9,475 nucleotides of DNA from an uncultured SAR324 cluster bacterium (GTDB lineage Bacteria; SAR324; NAC60-12), in the NCBI GenBank assembly GCA_902513935.1, contig CABXOR010000055.1, positions 1 through 9,475 of the forward strand, written 5' to 3'. A program made the translations under genes and the position numbers. How positions within the stretch are numbered: the first letter of the stretch is position 1; the number at the start of each line of letters is the position of its first letter. The notes beneath the pieces are model-generated. The model did no database searches. It was not told the origin of the DNA and worked only from the letters and a program-made list of their open reading frames with translations. Shown in pieces: positions 1 to 5,308 of this stretch.

Positions 1-123
1 AGGAAAAATGAAACACTCAGTACCAATGAAAGAAGATTTAATATTTCTTTTGAAATAAAACTACTCAGAACGTTGATGAAAGCGGGGAAAAATGGCAGAC
101 TGACAAAAATAAAAAGGATGTAA
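1..123 (+). CDS. possible 3' end of a gene entering from the left edge
   Basis: Frame 1 is open from the first base for 40 codons and ends at a TAA at 121-123. The peptide is rich in Lys and Arg and ends in GRLTKIKRM. I do not recognise it. In DNA this AT-rich an open run of 40 codons can arise by chance, so this is only a candidate for the C-terminus of a gene that begins outside the window. A separate 16-codon ATG frame at 8-58, preceded by AGGAA, is too short to judge. Confidence 0.2.
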   Translation, partial: RKNETLSTNERRFNISFEIKLLRTLMKAGKNGRLTKIKRM

Positions 124-361
124 ATTGAAATTAATACCCAAAGTCGTTTTTTTGAAATCTGTTTTAATATATTAATTTTTCCTTCCTTTTTCACTCCCCC
201 ACCTACTATTACCAGTCATTACCCACCAGATATTTTAGATAGTATTAGTCTTAAATCAAATAGATTGAAACTGAAGATTGTTTGCAAAGCTTAACATCAG
301 CCTAGTTGTAGCTCAACCAGACAGAAGTCAACATTCCCTTACTCCTTGATTAAAATAGTAG
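124..361. other. AT-rich non-coding spacer
   Basis: No convincing reading frame on either strand. The stretch lies beyond the possible gene end at 123 and beyond the stop codon of the minus-strand membrane protein at 362. It has T-rich tracts around 147-190 but no clear GC-rich hairpin. Its one recognisable element is the first copy of a 45-bp direct repeat (245-289). Confidence 0.5.
245..289 (+). repeat. direct repeat R2, copy 1
   Basis: About 45 bp, matching 1387-1430 in the same orientation with roughly five differences (near 89% by eye). The core AAATCAAATAGATTGA contains the small inverted repeat TCAA/TTGA. It lies 72 bp past the stop codon of the minus-strand membrane protein. With copy 2 it brackets the DUF1330/membrane-protein pair. 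Confidence 0.75.
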
Positions 362-910
362 TCAGCCCTTTTTCTTGGCCATAAGTGACACAAAACACCA
401 TCGAATTAATCCCAATAAAAAGATGCTCATCGCCACGGTAGTGGCCCCAGATTTTAAAATAGTAGTGATATTGGAAGAAAAGATGAAATCTTCGTCAATT
501 TTTGGATAGGAGCTCAAGATCTTATACAGATGTATATTCTCCAGATAATCAAATAAACCTGCTAGCACTGCAATCAGAGCGCCGATCCGAGCGGTTCTGA
601 CACCAGTGGCTAATTTCTTATACACCCATAAAATCCCGATGGAATAAGCCAGCATGAAACAGGCTGGATAAATCCAATCCAACGCCAACTGAGTAGTAAT
701 ATAATACTCAATGCCCATAGGCCCAAGGCTATCTAGCAGAGTTACCGCTTCGGCGTAGGAGTATCCCATAGGCTGCATATCAAAAATAAGTAAACCATTA
801 GTATAAGATAAAAGCATGGGAATGGTATATCCCACCATCGTAAAGTAGATGCCATTACAAATTAATAATAAAAAAATAAGAACTTTACCGTTTACAAGAT
901 TTTTTAACAT
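362..910 (-). CDS. four-helix integral membrane protein of unknown function
   Basis: Encodes 182 residues with four likely membrane helices at about 9-30, 74-98, 105-123 and 150-175. A soluble loop (about 40-72) sits between helices 1 and 2 and contains a GYSYAEA segment followed by LLDSLGPMGIEYY. A conserved-looking DWIYP begins helix 2, and the C-terminus is basic (MAKKKG). I recall similar uncharacterised four-helix proteins from marine and other environmental proteobacteria, but no function is known to me and no catalytic motif is visible. No clear Shine-Dalgarno sequence precedes the ATG. It starts 53 bp after the stop of the DUF1330 gene on the same strand, so the two may be co-transcribed. 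The pair is bracketed by R2 direct repeats. Confidence 0.75.
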   Translation of the reverse strand: MLKNLVNGKVLIFLLLICNGIYFTMVGYTIPMLLSYTNGLLIFDMQPMGYSYAEAVTLLDSLGPMGIEYYITTQLALDWIYPACFMLAYSIGILWVYKKLATGVRTARIGALIAVLAGLFDYLENIHLYKILSSYPKIDEDFIFSSNITTILKSGATTVAMSIFLLGLIRWCFVSLMAKKKG

Positions 911-963
911 ATAAAAATTTTAGATGGGTGAAGATTGTTTAAAAAGGCATTTGAGCTTAGTTA

Positions 964-1257
964 TTAAGCTCCTTCTATGACAAACAGGAAACGATCAGCA
1001 CCTCCATCGAGTTTTTTCAGGGCTGATTGATAGTCCTCACTATTGTATGCATGCTTTGCTGCCTCCACACTCTCAAATTCTAATATTACGGCTCTCTCAG
1101 GCGGAATTCCTTCTATTTGCGTAATATTTCCACTTCTTGCCAGTGCTTTCTTCCCACCGTTAGCCATCATTGCTGGAAGGGCATCTACTGCATATTTTTG
1201 AAGTTTCTCTTGATCGATTACTTTGCTGTAAATTCCTACAAGGTAAGCATTTGCCAT
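964..1257 (-). CDS. DUF1330 family protein
   Basis: 97 residues, the usual length for DUF1330. The family signature is visible: RAVILEFESVEAAKHAY (about 55-71), then the YNSEDYQSA stretch, then the C-terminal GGADRFLFVIEG. These proteins are expected to adopt a small ferredoxin-like fold that dimerises into an alpha/beta barrel. Their substrates and roles are unknown, so no reaction is claimed. The protein has no signal peptide or membrane segment and should be cytoplasmic. The start is well supported: AAGGGAG (complement of 1265-1271) lies seven bases before the ATG. It is probably the first gene of a two-gene unit with the membrane protein downstream. The block is flanked by R2 repeats, suggesting that both genes may have arrived or moved together (inference). 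Confidence 0.9.
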   Translation of the reverse strand: MANAYLVGIYSKVIDQEKLQKYAVDALPAMMANGGKKALARSGNITQIEGIPPERAVILEFESVEAAKHAYNSEDYQSALKKLDGGADRFLFVIEGA

Positions 1258-1633
1258 ATTGATTCTCCCTTCTTAGTCAATAGGTGTTCGGTACAAATTT
1301 CATGCTTTAGTTAAGAAAGTTGCACAGTTGCATTGCACCGTACATAAAACCATGAAACTTTTGTAATCCTTTTTATTCCAGGGCTTTTAGTCGTAAATCA
1401 AATAGATTGATGCTGAAGATTGTTACAAAGGGGAACGGACCTCGCGACCATATTTATACTGTAATATCAGTATTAAAGAGGTGGCACTACAATCCATTAC
1501 AATTAAATCAAAATCCGTACTCCACACCCCATAAGCAAAGTACTTTTATATCATTAGAATTCCTTTGCGATTGTTTCATTGAAAATGGGAAGGTAGCGAG
1601 GGTCGTACCATCTGAGAACGACCCAGCAATAAT
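1258..1633. other. spacer between DUF1330 start and GYD gene end
   Basis: Contains R2 copy 2 (1387-1430) and the Shine-Dalgarno sequence of DUF1330 (1265-1271). A plus-strand frame at 1407-1703 is open, but it starts inside the repeat and runs antisense into the GYD gene; I do not accept it as a gene. The minus-strand sequence upstream of DUF1330 carries a GTGCAATGCAACTGTGCAA motif (within 1323-1341) in which GTGCAA occurs twice. I see no confident promoter. Confidence 0.5.
1387..1430 (+). repeat. direct repeat R2, copy 2
   Basis: Second copy of the R2 repeat, in the same orientation as 245-289, with one base deleted near the 3' end. Here the inner inverted repeat is extended to ATCAA/TTGAT. 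It lies about 130 bp upstream of the DUF1330 start codon. Confidence 0.75.
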
Positions 1634-1963
1634 TTATGATTCTGAGGGAGATGTATATCCAGCAGACATTATGGCCTTAGCCGTTTTGCTAAATTCTGAT
1701 TGATCATATGTATTCAACATATCAATTTGTTCAAAATCACCTGAAGACAAAACTACACCCTTTAGAGCTGATGCTGTTGCATCGTTTAATCCGTCTGCAA
1801 TACCAACAAAATCATAAATGCCACGCGTAAAATCATAAGAGACAAACTTTCCACCTGCGGCCTCTACCGCTTTTTTTGCTACTGAAGCTCTATCAGCACT
1901 TGAGTTTATTACTCCTTTGACACCATTTAAACTGAATTTACCTAACAAAATATATCTAGCCAT
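1634..1963 (-). CDS. GYD domain-containing protein
   Basis: 109 residues from the ATG at 1961-1963. The opening MARYILLGKFSLNGVKGV and the namesake GIYDFVGI segment (G48, Y50, D51) followed by a DG-rich loop match the GYD domain family of small ferredoxin-like proteins, which usually run to about 95-110 residues. Function in the family is not established; no active site is claimed. The reading frame extends 18 codons further upstream to a TTG, but the ATG is preferred: the protein then begins at the canonical domain start, and AAGG sits eight bases before it. The gene diverges from the ABM-like gene across a 308-bp spacer. The C-terminal TSPSES tail follows the domain and looks disordered. 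Confidence 0.85.
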   Translation of the reverse strand: MARYILLGKFSLNGVKGVINSSADRASVAKKAVEAAGGKFVSYDFTRGIYDFVGIADGLNDATASALKGVVLSSGDFEQIDMLNTYDQSEFSKTAKAIMSAGYTSPSES

Positions 1964-1989
1964 GATGAAAACCTTACTTACATTAGAGT

Positions 1990-2017
1990 AAAATATGCAT
2001 TGACAAAATTTAGACAA
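1990..2017 (-). promoter_or_regulatory. candidate promoter of the GYD gene
   Basis: On the minus strand, TTGTCT (complement of 2012-2017) is followed by a 16-base spacer and TATTTT (complement of 1990-1995). The predicted leader would be about 20-25 bases, and the spacing fits sigma70. The hexamers are imperfect, so this is tentative. Confidence 0.4.
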
Positions 2018-2147
2018 TGCGAAAAATAAAAGCCATTGTACAGAGATATGGTATTAAAGCCAATAATTCGGATAGTAAACTAAAAAGATCTCCCCCAAAA
2101 ATTATTCACAGTCAAACACCTTCCATGTAAAATAGTACGCTATTCAG

Positions 2148-2274
2148 CAATTGTTTTGCCGAATCTTCCGTGATACGAAGTGTAAGCGTAGTTAATTCGA
2201 TCTGTATTGCACATAACTACCAATCAGAGTAAAATTTAAGGCTTAAATTTGCAAGAATTAAGAGGATATCTATG
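2148..2274 (+). repeat. promoter-leader repeat R1, copy B
   Basis: Matches the inverted copy A (7942-8038) at about 86% over its first 86 positions, and copy C (from 2683) at about 81% over 53 positions. It contains an inverted repeat GTAGTTA (2188-2194) / TAACTAC (2214-2220), a -35/-10 pair, and the AGAGGA ribosome-binding site (2261-2266) of the ABM-like gene. This is the only copy that runs straight into a start codon. Confidence 0.75.
2207..2235 (+). promoter_or_regulatory. sigma70-type promoter of the ABM-like gene
   Basis: TTGCAC (2207-2212), exactly 17 bases, then TAAAAT (2230-2235). Transcription would start near 2242, giving a leader of about 30 bases before the ATG at 2272. The -35 box lies in the loop of the inverted repeat GTAGTTA/TAACTAC, so a dimeric regulator bound there would overlap the promoter (inference). 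The same promoter recurs at 2709-2737. Confidence 0.6.
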
Positions 2275-2595
2275 TACGCAGTCATTTTTGAGGTACATCC
2301 CAAAACAGAACTTGCAGCCCAGGCTTACTTTGACTTGGCAGCAGAGTTGCGAACTGAACTTGAGGAGATAGACGGATTCATTTCTGTAGAACGTTTCTCA
2401 AGCCTCTCTGACGAAAAGAAATTTCTCTCCATTTCCTTCTGGAAGGACGAGAAATCTTTGAAGCAGTGGCGTGAGCATCATCAGCATCGAAAAGCCCAGC
2501 AAAAGGGTCGTGGAGAAATTTTCAAGGATTATCGTATCATAGTTGCCAAAGTCATCCGTGATTACGGAATTACAAATAGAAAAGAAGCCCCGTAA
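2272..2595 (+). CDS. antibiotic biosynthesis monooxygenase (ABM) domain protein
   Basis: 107 residues. The N-terminal strand (MYAVIFEVHP), helix, GFISVERFSS segment (about 35-44), FLSISFWKDEKSLKQWREH (51-69) and the trailing HRKAQQKGR helix match the ABM family. That family consists of cofactor-less monooxygenases and relatives built as dimeric alpha/beta barrels. Many members are uncharacterised and some are not oxygenases, so the reaction here is unknown. The ATG is supported by AGAGGA five bases upstream. Expression probably comes from the promoter at 2207-2235, within repeat R1 copy B. Downstream comes a 332-base gap before the TauE-like gene, so it is probably transcribed alone. The protein is likely cytoplasmic, with no signal or membrane segment. 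Confidence 0.88.
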   Translation: MYAVIFEVHPKTELAAQAYFDLAAELRTELEEIDGFISVERFSSLSDEKKFLSISFWKDEKSLKQWREHHQHRKAQQKGRGEIFKDYRIIVAKVIRDYGITNRKEAP

Positions 2596-2599
2596 CATC

Positions 2600-2616
2600 T
2601 TAGCCCCATTGGGTAA
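2600..2616 (+). terminator. weak stem-loop after the ABM-like gene
   Basis: TTAGCCC and GGGTAA can pair (six pairs with a bulged G) around the loop CATT, five bases after the stop codon. The following sequence is pyrimidine-rich (TTACTTCTTCTTCC) but not a clean T run, so termination activity is uncertain. Confidence 0.3.
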
Positions 2617-2673
2617 TTACTTCTTCTTCCGTTCACTTCTCCTCCTTCCCTTTTCCACGATCTCTATATAGCT

Positions 2674-2785
2674 CAAGCTGTGAGTAAGCATAGTTAAATC
2701 GTCCTATATTGCACGTAAATGCTAATCAGAGTAACATAGGTTTATTTGCCAATATTGCCTTAGAGGACGTTTTCAGCATCTTTTT
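2674..2785 (+). repeat. promoter-leader repeat R1, copy C
   Basis: Shares the -35, 17-base spacer, -10 and leader with copy B. It shares a further downstream segment with the inverted copy A: CCAATATTGC, then TTAGAGGAC, then AGCATC (2749-2780). It carries AGAGGA (2762-2767), aligned with the ABM ribosome-binding site, but no start codon follows, so it is an orphan leader. The inverted repeat survives here in a shifted form, AGCAT (2687-2691) with ATGCT (2719-2723). Confidence 0.7.
2709..2737 (+). promoter_or_regulatory. sigma70-type promoter upstream of the TauE-like gene
   Basis: TTGCAC (2709-2714), 17 bases, TAACAT (2732-2737). It is identical in layout to the ABM promoter. If active it would give a leader of about 185 bases before the permease start at 2928. 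It may instead be a relic of the repeat. Confidence 0.45.
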
Positions 2786-2927
2786 ATTATTTCGTGAAAG
2801 TAACAATGATATCAGTTAGACTCTTTGTTTTTAAAATAGTCAATGCTCACAACTCATAACGAAAAGTCTTCGGTTAAATCCTCTGTACCCTTCAATATAT
2901 AATTTACCTCGAATAGAAGAAATATAA

Positions 2928-3728
2928 ATGTTGTCAAAAAATGGTTTTGAGATCTTAGAAACTTCACCTGAATATTTCTGGTTTCTAGCAGTGCTCGCTG
3001 TACTTGCTGTTTCCATATCAAAAGCAGGTTTTGGGGGAGCTATGGGTTCCTTCAGTGTCCCAATTCTTATCTTTGTTCTTCCACCGAAACTGGCACTTGG
3101 AGTATTACTACCTCTGTTTTTGGTTACTGATGTTTGGGTTGTCTATATCTGGAGGAGTATGCTTGACAAGCGCATTTTACTGATAATGTGTACATTTGGT
3201 GTTATTGGCGAAATTGTAGGATGGCTTATTTTCGACTATTTTAATGAGCAGATACTGACTGGGTTGATCGGATTGATTGCAATAATTACAGCTTTTAATT
3301 ATGGTTGGCGACGGATAAGGCCTGGGAAACAAAGCTCTATGGGAATCGCCGCCTTAGTTTCCCGTCGTATATTTCAACGTGGTGCAATCTGGTGCGGGTT
3401 GTCTGGCATTTCAAGCTTTGTTTCACTCTCGGGCGGTATCCCAGCACAAGTATTTTTGTTGCCGCATGCACTTACACGCCAGTCTTTTGTTGGAACACTC
3501 TGTGTCTATTTCTTCGTGATAAATATCGTAAAAATACCCTTCTATGCTGAGATCGGTATTTTCTCAGAGGCAACGCTTACTGTATCACTCTGGTTGCTTC
3601 TTGTAATTCCATTAGGCGTTTTTATCGGTAAATGGTTAAACACTCATATAAATGATCAGATTTTCTACGATATTAGCCATCTAGGTCTTCTGGCTATGGG
3701 TACAAAATTTTTACTCAGCATTTTTTAG
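2928..3728 (+). CDS. TauE/SafE family membrane permease
   Basis: 266 residues, the normal size for TauE/SafE. These are inner-membrane proteins proposed to move sulfite, sulfoacetate or other small organic anions. The two-fold internal repeat is visible: SKAGFGGAMGSFSVPIL (31-47) in the first half and GLSGISSFVSLSGGIPAQV (157-175) in the second, each the family's Gly-rich signature followed by a proline. Hydrophobic segments near 16-30, 38-53, 57-75, 83-101, 107-123, 180-200, 212-234 and 250-266 suggest eight helices. Only a poor purine stretch (AGAAGA) precedes the ATG. No sulfur-metabolism gene lies next to it, so the substrate cannot be inferred from context. Confidence 0.88.
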   Translation: MLSKNGFEILETSPEYFWFLAVLAVLAVSISKAGFGGAMGSFSVPILIFVLPPKLALGVLLPLFLVTDVWVVYIWRSMLDKRILLIMCTFGVIGEIVGWLIFDYFNEQILTGLIGLIAIITAFNYGWRRIRPGKQSSMGIAALVSRRIFQRGAIWCGLSGISSFVSLSGGIPAQVFLLPHALTRQSFVGTLCVYFFVINIVKIPFYAEIGIFSEATLTVSLWLLLVIPLGVFIGKWLNTHINDQIFYDISHLGLLAMGTKFLLSIF

Positions 3729-3760
3729 AAACGGATTTCTAAGATAATCCTTAGCTAAGG
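3725..3760 (+). terminator. two tandem inverted repeats at the end of the TauE-like gene
   Basis: TTAGAAA (3725-3731) and TTTCTAA (3736-3742) form a perfect seven-pair stem around CGGA and include the stop codon. Six bases later comes the perfect 12-bp palindrome CCTTAGCTAAGG (3749-3760). Neither is GC-rich nor followed directly by a T run. Terminator or mRNA-stabilising function is possible; the palindrome could also be a protein-binding site. Confidence 0.35.
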
Positions 3761-3827
3761 GAAGTAATTTTAAAAAATTATATATTTAAAAAAAGTGGGT
3801 GAGGTCACAAAACGGGGGGCATCAAGC

Positions 3828-3856
3828 TTTATATATTCATCCCATCAACCTATAAT
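3828..3856 (+). promoter_or_regulatory. candidate promoter of the thioesterase-crotonase unit
   Basis: A consensus -10 box TATAAT (3851-3856) lies 17 bases after TTTATA (3828-3833), which matches four of six -35 positions. The start point would be near 3863, about 48 bases before the thioesterase ATG. A weak hairpin with a T run (3858-3878) overlaps the predicted start. Confidence 0.5.
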
Positions 3857-3910
3857 ACCGGGAAGATTTTCGGTTTTTAACTTAATTTTTTCACTTTGAA
3901 GGATGATCCA

Positions 3911-4336
3911 ATGACAAACAAAATGGTTGAACGTATCAAAAGGAGTTTTGAATCCCAGAGTATGATGAAAACCCTAGGTGCCATGATTTATAAGGTCGAG
4001 AAGGGGAATGTCATCATTGAAGCACCTATAATTCCTTCAACACTTCAACAGCAGGGCTATGTCCATGCAGGACTGACTTTTTCCATTGGAGACAGTGCCG
4101 CAGGATATTCTGCCTTGACGCTGTTGCCTGAGGATCAGGAAGTCATGACAGCCGAAATCAAAATTAACCTGCTAGCTCCTGCCGACGGCGAACTGTTGCG
4201 CGCAGAAGGCAAAGTCGTGAAACTCGGGAAACGATTGGTAGTCGTTACTTCGGAGATCCATGCCCTAAAAGATGGGCAATCAAAGCTAATTGCCATCATG
4301 CAGGGAACGATGATTCCTGTTACGCTGAATCCTTAA
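3911..4336 (+). CDS. PaaI-type hotdog-fold acyl-CoA thioesterase
   Basis: 141 residues from the ATG at 3911, the usual size for single-domain hotdog thioesterases. Such enzymes hydrolyse acyl-CoA to free acid and CoA, usually as tetramers in the cytoplasm. The signature QQGYVHAGLTFSIGDSAAGYSA (47-68) shows the VHAG turn (51-54, often HGG in PaaI) and the acidic residue D61 expected to activate water. AEIKINLLAPA (81-91) and the EGKVVKLGKRLVVV strands follow. The frame extends five codons upstream to a TTG, but AAGGA (3899-3903) lies seven bases before the chosen ATG and settles the start. The crotonase follows after 96 bases in the same direction, suggesting shared acyl-CoA metabolism. The exact acyl substrate is unknown. 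Confidence 0.9.
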   Translation: MTNKMVERIKRSFESQSMMKTLGAMIYKVEKGNVIIEAPIIPSTLQQQGYVHAGLTFSIGDSAAGYSALTLLPEDQEVMTAEIKINLLAPADGELLRAEGKVVKLGKRLVVVTSEIHALKDGQSKLIAIMQGTMIPVTLNP

Positions 4337-4361
4337 AATGTCAAAAATAAAGTAAAGAACT

Positions 4362-4436
4362 ATGGCAAAGATAGACTTAACTAAGCCAAACATTGCTGAA
4401 ATAGTACCTAGAGCCTTAAATATAGAGAACACATGA
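4362..4436 (+). CDS. possible 24-residue upstream ORF coupled to crotonase
   Basis: ATG at 4362 opens a 24-codon frame whose TGA (4434-4436) overlaps the crotonase ATG as ATGA, the classic layout for translational coupling. No strong ribosome-binding site precedes it. The peptide includes the stretch NIAEIVPRAL, which loosely recalls the N-terminus of acyl-CoA synthetases; it could be a remnant of such a gene or a chance frame. Confidence 0.25.
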   Translation: MAKIDLTKPNIAEIVPRALNIENT

Positions 4437-5224
4437 CAGTTAGAATTGAAAAATCCGAAAGCGTCTGGACTGTGATCCTGTCACGTCAGGAAGCACGCAA
4501 TGCCATGACCCCCAAAAGTGCTGATGCCTTACAGGAAGCTTTTCTTGAATTTGAAAAAGATGATAGTGCTTCGGTCGCAGTTTTTTGGGGTGAAGGGGGA
4601 GCCTTCTGCGCAGGATGGGACTTGAAGCATGCTGCTTCAATAGAAGGAGACCGTCCACTAGGTGAATTGGATTTTCCTGAACATGGTAACCCTCCCAGGG
4701 GAGCGATGGGGCCAAGCCGACTGGAGCTGGACAAAACTGTGATTGCTGCTGTTGCAGGCCCTGCGGTAGCAGGTGGAATGGAACTCGCCCTCTGGTGTGA
4801 TTTCAGGGTAATGGAGCAAAGTGCTTATTTTGGTGTATATTGCCGTCGCTGGGGAATTCCTTTGATTGATGGTGGCACAGTTCGGTTACCACGTCTAGTC
4901 GGTCAGGGTCGTGCACTGGAAATTATCCTCACAGGACGCAAGGTTCCTGCTGAAGAATGCATGAAGATTGGACTTTGTGAATATGTGGTCGAAAATGGGA
5001 AGTCACGTGATAAAGCAGAAGAAATAGCCCATCAAATTGCCCGTTTTCCGCAAAGCTGTCTACGTGCCGACCGACGTTCGGCCATAAGTCAGCATGGACT
5101 TTCGTTAGGTGAGGGGTTGATTCAGGAGTGGAAGAACAGTCTACCTGAACTAAGTAAAGGTGGACTTGACGGGGCTGCTCTGTTCAGGAATGGCAAAGGG
5201 AGGCACGGTGACTTCAACGATTAG
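4433..5224 (+). CDS. enoyl-CoA hydratase/isomerase (crotonase) family protein
   Basis: 263 residues, typical of the crotonase superfamily, which uses an oxyanion hole to stabilise CoA-thioester enolates. AFCAGWDL (57-64) supplies the first oxyanion-hole segment and GPAVAGGMELALWCD (109-123) the second, with E117 matching the first catalytic Glu of enoyl-CoA hydratase (E144 of the rat enzyme). At the second Glu position (rat E164) the sequence is FGVYCRRWGIP, placing Cys137 there. A typical hydratase mechanism is therefore unlikely; isomerase, hydrolase or another crotonase reaction may apply. D146 lies in the nearby loop. The TGRKVPAEECMKIGL segment (about 164-178) is standard. The start overlaps a short upstream frame; the ribosome-binding site (AGAGAAC) is weak. 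It is probably co-transcribed with the thioesterase. Confidence 0.88.
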   Translation: MTVRIEKSESVWTVILSRQEARNAMTPKSADALQEAFLEFEKDDSASVAVFWGEGGAFCAGWDLKHAASIEGDRPLGELDFPEHGNPPRGAMGPSRLELDKTVIAAVAGPAVAGGMELALWCDFRVMEQSAYFGVYCRRWGIPLIDGGTVRLPRLVGQGRALEIILTGRKVPAEECMKIGLCEYVVENGKSRDKAEEIAHQIARFPQSCLRADRRSAISQHGLSLGEGLIQEWKNSLPELSKGGLDGAALFRNGKGRHGDFND

Positions 5225-5308
5225 TTTACTACCTTTGAAGAGAATAGTGTGCTCTATGCCTTATTTAATAGTGACTGATTTAACAAAAATCATGAAGAGA
5301 GAGAATTG

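Larger units (their letters stand above)
1964..2271. other. divergent intergenic region carrying both promoters
   Basis: Separates the GYD gene (minus) from the ABM-like gene (plus). It contains a candidate minus-strand promoter near 1990-2017 and a stronger plus-strand promoter at 2207-2235 inside copy B of the promoter-leader repeat. The part between about 2018 and 2147 holds nothing I recognise. Confidence 0.6.
2596..2927. other. intergenic region between ABM-like and TauE-like genes
   Basis: No gene seen. It holds a weak stem-loop just past the ABM stop (2600-2616), R1 copy C (2674-2785) with its promoter, and about 140 bases of AT-rich sequence leading to the TauE start, in which I see no further element. 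Confidence 0.55.

Noticed and set aside
1117..1314. Plus-strand 65-codon open frame
   Set aside because: Antisense to the DUF1330 gene and its ribosome-binding site, with no recognisable domain.
1407..1703. Plus-strand 98-codon open frame
   Set aside because: It begins inside repeat R2, has no ribosome-binding site, encodes nothing recognisable, and its last 70 bases run antisense through the well-supported GYD gene.
2866..2895. tRNA-like T-arm (CGGTTAAATCCTCTG) upstream of the TauE-like gene
   Set aside because: The flanking bases cannot form the T stem and no anticodon or acceptor arm is present, so neither a tRNA nor an att-site remnant is supported.
4440..4734. Minus-strand open frames within the crotonase gene
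   Set aside because: Antisense shadows of a strongly supported crotonase with all family motifs on the plus strand.
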